A stretch of DNA of 41,860 nt from NCBI GenBank assembly GCA_029907315.1, contig JARYME010000016.1, forward strand, positions 1-41,860. Direction: 5' to 3'. The stretch is from Armatimonadota bacterium. GTDB lineage: Bacteria > Armatimonadota > UBA5829. Made by a program: the position numbers and the translations under genes. The notes beneath the pieces are model-generated. The model had not been told where the DNA came from and searched no databases. It was given only the letters and a program-made list of their open reading frames with translations. Numbering within the stretch: position 1 is the stretch's first letter; each line of letters starts with the position of its first letter. This document shows positions 8,623 through 18,158 of the stretch, one piece after another.

Positions 8623-10875
8623 ATGGCTATTGTAGAACCGCTGCCGGAGAGCGTCCTGGCGGAGCTCAGAAGGCTCGAGGGAACAGACCGAGAACCTGAA
8701 CTGGCTGTGCACAGCGACATCGATGGCGGTGGTAGATTCGGCGAAAGGTGGCTGGTTGCCACCAAAGAACGGGCTTACGTATTCCTGCCTGAAGGCGACA
8801 AGGCTCATCTCCTCCACTGCATCCCTCTCAAGGATATATCCGAAGTCAATACCGAGTTTCTCGTCGGTAGCGGTGTACTTGAGGTCGGGGTCGACGGTAA
8901 GGTAATAGACCTCATCCACTACACCCACACTCTGGCGGCTCGCTTCAACAAAGTTGCCAAGGCTCTGGAGTTGCTGGTTCAGGACGAGCACGTGCCGGAT
9001 ATGGAGCCCGAAGAAGACAGGCGCTGTGAGGTGTGCGGCCGGTTGCTTCCTGAGGGCAGCAAGGTTTGTCCGGCGTGTCTCAACAAAGCCAAAGTCCTCA
9101 AGAGACTACTGAGTCTTACCAAGCCGTATTGGGGTCGATTGCTGCTTGTTGAGGTCCTGATGCTCCTTACGACGGCGATCGGGCTTACGATTCCTTATCT
9201 TAACAAACCGTTCTGGGACAACCTGTTTGGTCGGCCGGTCAATCTGCCGTTCGTGCTGCATCTGACGGGCAGATCGCCGCGAGTGAACATACTCGTAACT
9301 ATAGTTCTTGCTTATGTGTGTATTTGGCTTACATCGTGGATTTGTGCCATCATTCTGGGTCGCCATACCGCCTGGCTCGCAAGCCGCTTGACCTTGGATG
9401 TGCGCGTGCAGCTTTACCAACAGCTGCAGCGGTTGAGCCTGAGCTATTTTGACAAGCGCCAGATCGGCTCTATAATGGCTCGAGTAACCCAGGACACCAG
9501 CGCCCTCAATAGCTTCATGAACAACATCTTGACCTCTTATGTGAGCGGTGCGCTGCTGTTGATAGGCACTTGTGTGATGATGTTCAAGATGTCTTGGCAG
9601 CTTGCTTTGTGGGTGCTGGTGCCTAGTCCTATCGTGGCATTTGTCTCAGGTCTGTACTTCAGGAAGATGATGCGGCGCTACCATAAGTATTGGCACATGG
9701 TATCTCGGGTAGCTGCCGTCTTGCATGATTCGCTGGCAGGCATACGCGTCATTAAAGCCTTTGCCCAGGAAGCTCAGGAAATAGCTCGCTTCACGGAGCG
9801 CACTAGCGCCGCATACAACGCCGAGGTGCAGCTCGCTACTGCAGCCAGCACATTCTGGCCCACCATTGGTCTATTGACGAACTTCAGCACGGCGCTCGTG
9901 TGGCTGGTTGGTGGATACGGCGTAATTATGCACAACCAGAGCCCGGGCACGCTTATGGCGTTTCTGGGCTACATCGGCATGTTCTACGCCCATCTGCAAG
10001 TGATCTGCCGCAGCGGAGACTTTATGTCTTCCAGCCTCACTGCAACTGAGCGCATCTTCGAGGTTCTTGATCAAGAAGTCGAGATTGCCGATGCTCCAGA
10101 TGCCGTCAGTATGCCGGAGATAAAGGGTGAGGTTGAGTTTCGGCACGTGCATTTCGGTTACGAGCCAATCAACCCTGTACTCAAAGACATCAACTTGCAC
10201 GTCAAGCCCGGCGAAATGATCGGACTTGTCGGCCACAGCGGCGCCGGCAAGACCACAATGATCAACCTCATCTGTCGATTCTACGACGTCACCGACGGGC
10301 AGATACTGATTGACGGCGTCGATGTTCGAAAGATCAAGCTCAAGGATCTGAGGCGGCAGATCGGGGTGGTTCTTCAGGAGCCGTTCTTGTTCAACGGCAC
10401 CATCGCTGAGAACATAGCTTACGCGAAAAAAGACGCCAGCCGCGAAGAAATAATTCGAGCCGCGAAGGCTGCCAACGCGCACGAGTTCATAATGCGTCTC
10501 CCTGACGGCTACGATTCCATGGTTGGTGAGCGGGGAGGACGCTTGTCTGGCGGTGAGAGACAAAGGATATCTATAGCACGCGCGATACTGTGCAATCCTA
10601 GAATACTGATTCTCGATGAGGCGACCTCGAGCGTAGACACGCAGGCGGAAAGTCAGATTCAGCAGGCGCTCTCGCGGTTGGTGAAGAACCGCACCACGTT
10701 CGCGATCGCGCACAGACTGTCTACGCTGCGCCAGGCAGACAGGCTTGTTGTGCTCGAAGAAGGCCGCATCGTGGAGATGGGTACACACGACGAACTTATG
10801 GAGCGCCACGGCGTTTATCGCAGGTTGGTGGAGATTCAGCAGGAGCTGTCCAAGATAAAGGCGGTGGACGGTTAA
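8623..10875 (+). CDS. ABC transporter, fused permease/ATPase (MsbA-like exporter) with N-terminal PH-like and zinc-ribbon extension
   Basis: 750 aa; about 130 aa N-terminal extension, CEVCGRLLPEGSKVCPAC zinc ribbon, six-TM exporter domain, Walker A GLVGHSGAGKTT, signature LSGGERQRISIARAIL, Walker B ILILDEATSSVD. Confidence 0.95.
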   Translation: MAIVEPLPESVLAELRRLEGTDREPELAVHSDIDGGGRFGERWLVATKERAYVFLPEGDKAHLLHCIPLKDISEVNTEFLVGSGVLEVGVDGKVIDLIHYTHTLAARFNKVAKALELLVQDEHVPDMEPEEDRRCEVCGRLLPEGSKVCPACLNKAKVLKRLLSLTKPYWGRLLLVEVLMLLTTAIGLTIPYLNKPFWDNLFGRPVNLPFVLHLTGRSPRVNILVTIVLAYVCIWLTSWICAIILGRHTAWLASRLTLDVRVQLYQQLQRLSLSYFDKRQIGSIMARVTQDTSALNSFMNNILTSYVSGALLLIGTCVMMFKMSWQLALWVLVPSPIVAFVSGLYFRKMMRRYHKYWHMVSRVAAVLHDSLAGIRVIKAFAQEAQEIARFTERTSAAYNAEVQLATAASTFWPTIGLLTNFSTALVWLVGGYGVIMHNQSPGTLMAFLGYIGMFYAHLQVICRSGDFMSSSLTATERIFEVLDQEVEIADAPDAVSMPEIKGEVEFRHVHFGYEPINPVLKDINLHVKPGEMIGLVGHSGAGKTTMINLICRFYDVTDGQILIDGVDVRKIKLKDLRRQIGVVLQEPFLFNGTIAENIAYAKKDASREEIIRAAKAANAHEFIMRLPDGYDSMVGERGGRLSGGERQRISIARAILCNPRILILDEATSSVDTQAESQIQQALSRLVKNRTTFAIAHRLSTLRQADRLVVLEEGRIVEMGTHDELMERHGVYRRLVEIQQELSKIKAVDG

Positions 10876-10876
10876 G

Positions 10877-11410
10877 ATGCCTGACTGGACGCTGGACTAC
10901 AAGGAAGAGACGGAAGACTCCGGCGAACTGAAGTATCTTGATCCGAAAAAGCTTCGATTCGCAAAGCGCGGCGATGCTTTGATGCTGACAATTGAGAATG
11001 ACAGGACCTACCTGAAGGTTAGGCCCGTGCGCGCTTTCCCGCTTACCGATTTGGACAATTTCATCGGCCTGATGGATGCGGTAACAGGCCGCGAGATAGG
11101 TATGATCCGCAGCTTGCGCGACCTGGATGGTCCGACACGCCAGCTGCTCGAAGCGGAACTCGACAAGCGCTATTTCATCCCGAAGATAACGAAAATCCAC
11201 GAGGCGAAAAAGGAGTTCGGTAGCATCTATTGGGATGTCGAGACGGACCGCGGAAGACGCAAGTTCATTATGCGCAACATACGTGAGAGCATCCACGAAA
11301 TCGAACCAGGGCGCTACCTGCTCATAGACATCGATGGCAACCGATTCGAGATCCCGCAGATCGCCAACTTGAGCTCACGAAGTCAGGCGATTTGGGAGAA
11401 AGTGGTATAG
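10877..11410 (+). CDS. DUF1854 domain-containing protein, ABC transporter partner
   Basis: 177 aa, starts 1 bp after the ABC gene stop; DUF1854-like core RPVRAFPLTDLDNFIGLMDA..GREIGMIRSLRDLDGPTRQLLEAELDKRYFIPKITKI...GSIYWDVETDRGRRKFIMRN. Confidence 0.88.
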   Translation: MPDWTLDYKEETEDSGELKYLDPKKLRFAKRGDALMLTIENDRTYLKVRPVRAFPLTDLDNFIGLMDAVTGREIGMIRSLRDLDGPTRQLLEAELDKRYFIPKITKIHEAKKEFGSIYWDVETDRGRRKFIMRNIRESIHEIEPGRYLLIDIDGNRFEIPQIANLSSRSQAIWEKVV

Positions 11411-11456
11411 TTTTTTTCGCCTCAGCGGTATTCTCTGCGCCGGACCATCTTGCCCC

Positions 11457-12788
11457 TTAGTGAGCTGCCACGGTGAAAGAGCCTTCAACGATTTTTGTTT
11501 CACCGCCGATAGTTACCTCGGCTTTTACTGGCACCTTGCCCAGTTCACCGATAGGCGGTTTGGCTTTGAACGTAGCGAATGCTGTGGAGCCTCTGGGGTT
11601 CGCAATGAACTCCCTGGTGTCGGCATTCTTTACAAGCTCCCAACCGACCGGCAAGATTATCTTCGCTCTACCGCGTGCTGCCTTGCGAGTGTTATTCCTA
11701 ACGGCAACTTGGATCGTCACACTGGTTGTGTCTGCCGGCACTTCGGAGGGAAGATTCAGCTCTATCTCAAACGGTTCTACGACATCGAAGCTGACCAGCG
11801 CTCCGCCCAGTCTTGCATCTTCCGATCTCACCTCGGCGCCCAGCGCCCAACTTCCGACAGGCATATCGGAAGGTATAATCGTGCTGGTGTCGTGAGCGTA
11901 ATGCTTCTTAGGTGGCAGCCCCTCCAGTCTGATGCGCTCGCTGTTTAAATATGCGCCTGCCTTTCCCTCGCCCGCAATTACGAAGCTCCTGACATCCAGA
12001 GTTTCGGTGCCTGTATTCGTCATGTGGAAGCGTCCTACAAGGGTGTCGCCGCGAGCAACGGATGTCTCCTTCAGATCGAAGCCCAGTACGAGGGGCTTGA
12101 GGGATGCAAACTTCTTGACCACCAAAACGCAGTGTGCAACATCACCCAGTAAGCTGGTGGGCACCCAAGCAGTTTCGTCCGGCGATGTCTTTACATTGAT
12201 TTGAAACCCCACTTTTGAGTCCGGCGACGGTTTGAAGTTTCGGACCAGCATAAAGGGCACCCGCATCTCGATGACGTACTGTCCCTCCAGTTGTCCGCTC
12301 TTGACTTCCACCAAAGAAGCCTCGCTTTCGCTGACTGGTGTCGGTGTGGGTGTCTTGACGTTTCGAGACTCATAGCGCGAGATGGCCGTGACCAGGTTCC
12401 CGTCGGCGCCACGGGTGATTTTGAACTCGAGGTTGTCATCCCCGTGGAACCAACCGTCGTCGTTCGCGTCTAGTGCGCACAGGAGGTCAAAGGGCTTGTT
12501 GGATTTGGCGCCGACGTAGAGATTTTTCCAATCCCAGTCGGCGTAGGTGGTCATTTGCCAGTCTCCTGACGTAAACGTGTAGAATGTATCCCACTCGCCG
12601 TCCTCTATCTTACCGTCCACGCAGACAGTGCGTTTGAATATCTGAGTGTCGGGATTTATGACTGGCTGCGACGTAACTGCGGCCGTCTGCATAACGGGAG
12701 CAACTGCCGCGGGCTCATCTGCGCCCGCGAATGCGCCTATGCAGAGTATGATTCCGACTGCCGTTATCCACGCTGTGTTCCTTTTCAT
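11457..12788 (-). CDS. Secreted protein with CBM9/DOMON-like domain and NEW3-like domain
   Basis: 443 aa; signal peptide MKRNTAWITAVGIILCIGAFAGA; VCVDGKIEDGEWDTFYTFTSGDWQMTTYADWDWKNLYVGAKSNKPFDLLCALDANDDGWFHGDDNLEFKI; C-terminal beta-sandwich-like region (VTIQVAVRNNTRKAARGRAKIILPVGWELV). Confidence 0.75.
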   Translation of the reverse strand: MKRNTAWITAVGIILCIGAFAGADEPAAVAPVMQTAAVTSQPVINPDTQIFKRTVCVDGKIEDGEWDTFYTFTSGDWQMTTYADWDWKNLYVGAKSNKPFDLLCALDANDDGWFHGDDNLEFKITRGADGNLVTAISRYESRNVKTPTPTPVSESEASLVEVKSGQLEGQYVIEMRVPFMLVRNFKPSPDSKVGFQINVKTSPDETAWVPTSLLGDVAHCVLVVKKFASLKPLVLGFDLKETSVARGDTLVGRFHMTNTGTETLDVRSFVIAGEGKAGAYLNSERIRLEGLPPKKHYAHDTSTIIPSDMPVGSWALGAEVRSEDARLGGALVSFDVVEPFEIELNLPSEVPADTTSVTIQVAVRNNTRKAARGRAKIILPVGWELVKNADTREFIANPRGSTAFATFKAKPPIGELGKVPVKAEVTIGGETKIVEGSFTVAAH

Positions 12789-12873
12789 CTGCGTCCTCCC
12801 TCTCTTCCGTTGCGGCGAGTTGTGCGCACCTTTCGCGCACTGCGGACAAACCGATTTGGGTCGAAGCGATTAT

Positions 12874-12902
12874 ACTATATTGCGGACCATGCCGTGCGTC
12901 AA
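12874..12902 (-). promoter_or_regulatory. Sigma70-type promoter for CBM9-like gene
   Basis: Minus strand TTGACG (12897-12902), 17 bp, TATAGT (12874-12879), upstream of the ATG at 12788. Confidence 0.55.
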
Positions 12903-12970
12903 ATAGCCTACTTGCCTTTATTAGGCGGCGCCAGTTTTCGGTCGATTATGGCACTTGGGTTTTAGAAGAG

Positions 12971-13978
12971 TTGGCGAAGCCGCGGGTCTCAGTTCTAATG
13001 CCGGTATACAATTCAGCTTCGACTGTTGAGGCTGCAGTGCTGAGCATGCTGCGCCAAACTATGCCGGATTTCGAGCTGGTTGTCGTGGACGACGGTTCGA
13101 CGGATGAAACCCCCGAGATCCTGCGCAAACTGTCGAGGCTGGACGCTCGAATCATAGTTCGACGCACCGCACACTTGGGGCTTGTGTCAGCTTTGAACAC
13201 AGGGCTTGAGTATTGCAGCGGGGAACTGGTCGCGCGAATGGATGCCGACGATATCAGCCACCGCTTCCGATTGGCTGAGCAGGTCGAGTTTCTGGATACC
13301 CATCCCGAAATCAGCGTGTGTGGAAGTCTGGTGCGCATTTTCCCAAGGAAGAACCTTTTGGGTGGGATGATCAGGTATGAACAGTGGCTGAATTCGCTTG
13401 TCAATCCTGAGGAGATAGCCCGTGATATATTTGTGGAAAGTCCAGTTGTGCATCCCAGTGTAATGCTGCGCCGCAGCGAGTTGGTGGAGCTGGGCGGTTA
13501 CCGCGATGCTCACTGGGTTGAGGACTATGATCTGTGGTTGCGCTTTCACCTGTCTGGTAAGCGAATCGCGAAGGTCCCCCGAACCCTGCTTTTCTGGCGA
13601 CACACTGCCGATAGGGTGACTATGACCGACCCCCGCTGTTCGGTTGAAGCTTTTCTGCGCGCCAAAGCGCACTATCTGGGTATCATGCTCCGCAGCATCG
13701 GCAGGCCGGTTGTGCTTTGGGGAGCCGGACAAACTGGCAGGCGCCTGCTGAAGCACCTGATGCGCGAGGGAGTCGCCCCGGAGGCTGTGGTGGACATCGA
13801 TCCGAAGAAAATAGGCGGCAGGCTCCGGGGGGTACCTGTGGTTGCTCCGGATTGGCTTGTCGGCAAGTTCGTATTCGTGGTTGCGGCCGTGAGTTCGCTT
13901 GGTGCTCGCGAGCTCATAAGGGAGAGGCTACGGGAAATGGGGTTTGCCGAAAGCAGGGATTTCCTTTGCGCGGCGTGA
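12971..13978 (+). CDS. Glycosyltransferase family 2 with C-terminal Rossmann-like domain
   Basis: 335 aa; RVSVLMPVYNSASTVEAAVLSMLRQTMPDFELVVVDDGSTDETPEIL...ARMDADDISHRFRL; C-terminal VVLWGAGQTGRRLLKHLMREGVAPEAVVDIDPKKIGGRLRGVPVV. Apparent TTG start. Confidence 0.92.
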   Translation: MAKPRVSVLMPVYNSASTVEAAVLSMLRQTMPDFELVVVDDGSTDETPEILRKLSRLDARIIVRRTAHLGLVSALNTGLEYCSGELVARMDADDISHRFRLAEQVEFLDTHPEISVCGSLVRIFPRKNLLGGMIRYEQWLNSLVNPEEIARDIFVESPVVHPSVMLRRSELVELGGYRDAHWVEDYDLWLRFHLSGKRIAKVPRTLLFWRHTADRVTMTDPRCSVEAFLRAKAHYLGIMLRSIGRPVVLWGAGQTGRRLLKHLMREGVAPEAVVDIDPKKIGGRLRGVPVVAPDWLVGKFVFVVAAVSSLGARELIRERLREMGFAESRDFLCAA

Positions 13979-14157
13979 AATCGGATTCCCGGCGATTTGA
14001 CGCGCATACGCTGTGAACTGTATTGTATTGTTACCGAAGCAGGTTTTGCTCCGTCATCTCTTAAAAAGGCAGAGGAGATAATCGCCAGGCTCGTGTGTTC
14101 AGTCGTAAATCAAGAATCAGTTCGCACCTCGTTTTCTACCGCGCAGGTGGTATCGTA

Positions 14158-15094
14158 CTTGAAGCCCATTACAGCAGCCGTCCAGGCAGTGGCGTTTGTG
14201 CTGTTGGTGCTTCATTCAGCACCGGCATTCGCACAGGAAGGATCCCAGCCGACGCAGACCCCTCCGCAGGCTGCATCTGCTCCCGAATCTTCCGATAAAG
14301 CGGATGTGAAGCGTGCGGGGTCTCCGGCTCAGAAACCTTCTGTCGGTGCGGCGAAGCCAATGCCGAAGGGTGCGTCTGCGGCGAAGCCTGGTCAGAGGCG
14401 CGGCGGCAGTTCGGACACCACTGAGTTCGAGCTGAGCGCGTTTACTTCAGAGATATCGGATCATTTTACGGGCCGCATAAACATCCTGCGGGACAACCGG
14501 TTTCGAAGAACCTGGCTGAGAACAGGGTACACGTTGGGTCGAAGCCGAACCTACAGCAAGACAAAGGTCAACGAGACCGACCTGAGCACCTTTACTGCCG
14601 ATCTGGGCTTTAGGTTGTCACAAAACGGAAGCTATCGGTTTGTCAGGCTTGCCGCAAACTACCGCACTCGTGAACCCAATCTGCGGGATTACCCGAAGAA
14701 GGCCGGCTACAGCATGTTGGCTGTGGGCGTAGGAAGAACGCTGTTTTCGGTGTTGGAGTCCGAAATATCACTGGCAAGCGTTGCGAAGGTCAACAGAGAG
14801 GGTGTAACTGAGAAGTCGGTGGTACCGGTGTACAACTTTGGACTGAAAATACCTCTGTCTGCCGATGCTGCTCTCGACGGCGACCTTCGCTTCATAGAGC
14901 CGTTTACGGACAATCCGCTTGCGGATATTCGCCTGAACCTGACGTACAAACTGACACCAACTCTTAGTCTGAGGTTGAGCTATCTAGCCAACAACATGCT
15001 GAACAACTTGCTGATACCGATCACCTCTCGTCCCGAAACTGATTGGGACAAGTCGTTCAGGATCTCGTTGGTTTTCAGCAAGTCTGGTAAGTAG
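14158..15094 (+). CDS. Secreted, probably outer-membrane beta-barrel-like hypothetical protein
   Basis: Within ORF 13997..15094; likely TTG start at 14158 giving signal peptide MKPITAAVQAVAFVLLVLHSAPAFAQ; alternating aromatic/polar strands in the C-terminal half (SYRFVRLAANYRTREPNL..., LTYKLTPTLSLRLSYLANNML). Confidence 0.6.
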
Positions 15095-15133
15095 CAAATA
15101 GCCGCCGCTACAAGTCGTGTCCTGCTTTGGAGG

Positions 15134-16981
15134 CTATTCACCGACGTCGATACCTTCCGCCAAGCGCATAAGGTCGCGCTCTGGTTCCGTTTCTGAGGGC
15201 CCGCATTTCGGGCACGTAAGCATTCTTGCCCACCGGACTGCGCATATCGCGCTTACGATCACGGCAAGCGACATAATAGCGAGCGCCAACGCGATCTTAA
15301 CGACGTCGCCGACAATGTCCTTGTGTGGTCCCATCCACAGCTTCCACGTAAACTGAACGCCGCAGGTCATAATCGTGGTCGCCATATAGACGAATGGGAC
15401 GAATGTTGTGAGCGCATATATGCGTTTCGACGACCGATACATGATATACGTGGTGCCGATTGCAAGGGCGATAACCGACAGCAGTCCGTTTGCCAACCCG
15501 AGCATAGGCCAAAGCGTGGCGATGGTGCCGCCTCTCAGCAGATAGTACCACGAGCCCGTCACTAGGAAGCTGGTGAGAATAACTCCCGGCAGCCACGTGC
15601 CGCTTTCGAAACGCTTGTAAACGGGGCTAAGGATCTCCTGGAGTATAAACCGCGCAACTCTGGTGCCGGTGTCTATGGTGGTCAGGATGAAGAGCGCCTC
15701 AAACATTATCGCGAAATGATACCAGTAGCTCACCATCCCCTTCATTCCCGGCAGACCCCTGAAGACGCTTGCCATTCCTACAGCCAGCGTAACGGCGCCG
15801 CCCGTGCGACCGACAAGTGTATTCTCTCCTACTTCTCGCGCCAGCTTTGAGAGGTCTGCCGCGACGGCTGCGGATACATGAAACCGTGTCGGATCTGCAT
15901 TGATGCCGAAGTAGTGATCCTGATTCAGAATGCATGCGGCAATCAAGGCTAGCAGGCCCACAAGCCCTTCGACCAGCATGGCACCATAGCCGATAGGGAG
16001 CATATCGCGCTCGTCGGATATCATCTTGGGTGTTGTTCCCGAACCTATGAGAGTATGGAAACCCGATATGGCGCCGCAGGCGATTGTGAGGCAGACGTAG
16101 GGCCAAACGGGTCCGGGTATCACGGGTCCGCCGCGGAGATATTGTGTGGTTGCAGTCATGCTTAACTTGGGATGCACCAGGACAACGCCCACAGCCAGCA
16201 GCGCCACCGTCCCCAGTTTCATATACGTCGACAAGTAATCCCGAGGACAGAGCAGCATCCACACCGGCAAAACAGCGGCTATGAAACCGTAGGTTGCTAG
16301 GGCGATTTGAAGGGCCGAAGGCGACAGCCTAAACCAGTCTGCAATCCTGCTTTGCGATACCGGATGTCCTGCCAAAACACCGATGATCAGCAGCGCTACC
16401 CCGATTGCCGATGCTTCAGCGACTTTTCCGGGCCTTATCTTGTACATCCACTGTCCCATCAGAAACGCTATCGGGATCGTACATGCAATCGTGAACACAC
16501 CCCAGGAGCTCTCCGACAGTGCGTTCACTATCACCGCAGCCAAGCCTGCAAGAGCAACTATGAGAACGAAGATCACTGCGAACGTAGTGCACCAGCCGGC
16601 CGTTCGACCCAGGAATCGTTCCGCGATACGCGATATGGAATGACCTTTGTGGCGCACGGATGCGTGCAAAATGATGAAGTCCTGCACTGCGCCGGCGAAA
16701 ACCGATCCTATCAGGATCCACAGCGCCCCAGGCAAGTAGCCGTATTGCGCTGCCAGTACCGGGCCCACCAGCGGTCCCGCGCCGGCAATGGCTGCGAAGT
16801 GGTGGCCGAAGAGAACCCACTTGTTGGTCGGGTGATAATCCTTTCCGTCTCTGAATTGGTGAGCCGGGGTCGGCCGTTGAGCCTCGATCACTGCCACTTT
16901 GGCTGCCAAGAACGCCCCATAGTAGCGGTAACCTAGGGCAAGCACACAAATACCGATAACCAAGAGAGTGAGAGAGTTCAT
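15134..16981 (-). CDS. cstA: Carbon starvation protein A family peptide/pyruvate transporter
   Basis: ORF to 17059; probable start MNSLTLLVIGICVLALGYRYYGAFLAAKV at 16981. CstA signatures: GKDYHPTNKWVLFGHHFAAIAGAGPLVGPVLAAQYGYLPGALWILIGSVFAGAVQDFIIL; SGFHTLIGSGTTPKMI. Confidence 0.96.
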   Translation of the reverse strand: MNSLTLLVIGICVLALGYRYYGAFLAAKVAVIEAQRPTPAHQFRDGKDYHPTNKWVLFGHHFAAIAGAGPLVGPVLAAQYGYLPGALWILIGSVFAGAVQDFIILHASVRHKGHSISRIAERFLGRTAGWCTTFAVIFVLIVALAGLAAVIVNALSESSWGVFTIACTIPIAFLMGQWMYKIRPGKVAEASAIGVALLIIGVLAGHPVSQSRIADWFRLSPSALQIALATYGFIAAVLPVWMLLCPRDYLSTYMKLGTVALLAVGVVLVHPKLSMTATTQYLRGGPVIPGPVWPYVCLTIACGAISGFHTLIGSGTTPKMISDERDMLPIGYGAMLVEGLVGLLALIAACILNQDHYFGINADPTRFHVSAAVAADLSKLAREVGENTLVGRTGGAVTLAVGMASVFRGLPGMKGMVSYWYHFAIMFEALFILTTIDTGTRVARFILQEILSPVYKRFESGTWLPGVILTSFLVTGSWYYLLRGGTIATLWPMLGLANGLLSVIALAIGTTYIMYRSSKRIYALTTFVPFVYMATTIMTCGVQFTWKLWMGPHKDIVGDVVKIALALAIMSLAVIVSAICAVRWARMLTCPKCGPSETEPERDLMRLAEGIDVGE

Positions 16982-17355
16982 AAGCGATCCTGCACCCAAA
17001 TGGAATGTGAGACATTGCGTGGACAGAGGGACTTCCGCGCTTAGAACCTGCGGATGCAAGTCCGGGGGCTTGCTCGCTACCGCGGAACTTGCACCTACCG
17101 TACTGTGTTCTTACGCCAAAACTCCGCCAAAACCTTCTTTTGTACTCGGTTCCGAATAGTGTTCGTTGTGTGTCAATCGGCGCTCGGTGCCGATAATACT
17201 ACTGTCTTTGGGGGATCGGTGCGGCTTAGGGGTGCACGTGCGAAGAGTCCGTCTGGGCTTGCGTGCTCAAACTTTGAAATGAGAGAAGCCTGGATTAAGC
17301 CCGGGAGCTGCCTTGATGACCGCAAAGGAACATGTATTCATTATGCGGATTGTGA

Positions 17356-17384
17356 TTGACACGGTACGTACACCAGGGTATACT
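17356..17384 (+). promoter_or_regulatory. Sigma70-type promoter for prepilin-like gene
   Basis: TTGACA (17356-17361), 17 bp spacer, TATACT (17379-17384); start codon at 17418. Confidence 0.75.
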
Positions 17385-17417
17385 TACTGTGACGATTGAC
17401 AGTCGAGGTGCACACAG

Positions 17418-18092
17418 ATGAATAGACGAAAAGGGTTTACTCTTATAGAACTGCTGGTTGTAATTGCCATCATCGCCATATTGGCTGCAATTTTGTTTCC
17501 CGTGTTCGTGCGCGCCAAGGAGTCTGGTCGGCGCGCTCAATGCATCAATAACTTCAGAAACATCTACTCCGCACTGACTATGTATGCCGACGACACCAAC
17601 GGCTATATGCCTTATCCGCCTACTGGCAACCAGATCTGGAGCATCCAAAGATATGGGTTCGGGATGCTCTACAACTACACGCGGAAGGGTGATGTATTCC
17701 TCTGTCCGCTGGCTAGAGAGTATGATGTTTTCGGCTCAAATCCCAGTCAGACGGAAATCAACAAATATCAGCAGGATCCGGAGCCGGTTTACCATTGCTA
17801 CTACACCACCCTCAACTGGTTCAGAGCAAGCTACCACTTCTGGCCGCAGGTCTACCAAAAATATGGCAGCACGCAGCCCGCGCGGTTCGACGTAGACCTC
17901 AAAGACCGCGACCTCAACCTATGGCGGTGGTTCCCGAACGCCGCACCGCGCTGCGTCGAGCTGAAGGGTCCCATCGTGGACAACTTCTTGCACGCTTATG
18001 GTGAGAAAGGTTCTTCACAGCGGGGTGTGCTCTGTTTGTCGATGAAGGGTCACATCCGGTTCTTGCCGGCAGACGCCTATCCTTTCTACTGA
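17418..18092 (+). CDS. Type IV prepilin-like protein (N-terminal cleavage/methylation motif; DUF1559/H-X9-DG-like)
   Basis: 224 aa; MNRRKGFTLIELLVVIAIIAILAAILFPVFVRAKESGRRAQCINNFRNIYSALTMYADDTNGYMP. Confidence 0.93.
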   Translation: MNRRKGFTLIELLVVIAIIAILAAILFPVFVRAKESGRRAQCINNFRNIYSALTMYADDTNGYMPYPPTGNQIWSIQRYGFGMLYNYTRKGDVFLCPLAREYDVFGSNPSQTEINKYQQDPEPVYHCYYTTLNWFRASYHFWPQVYQKYGSTQPARFDVDLKDRDLNLWRWFPNAAPRCVELKGPIVDNFLHAYGEKGSSQRGVLCLSMKGHIRFLPADAYPFY

Positions 18093-18158
18093 TAATCGGG
18101 CTTGGGAGAATTAGCCTTATCCAAGCGTTTTTGTATCCGGCACAGCGGTTGCTCGGCT

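Noticed and set aside
9871-10809. 312 aa minus-strand ORF
   Set aside because: Antisense to the well-supported ABC transporter ATPase domain.
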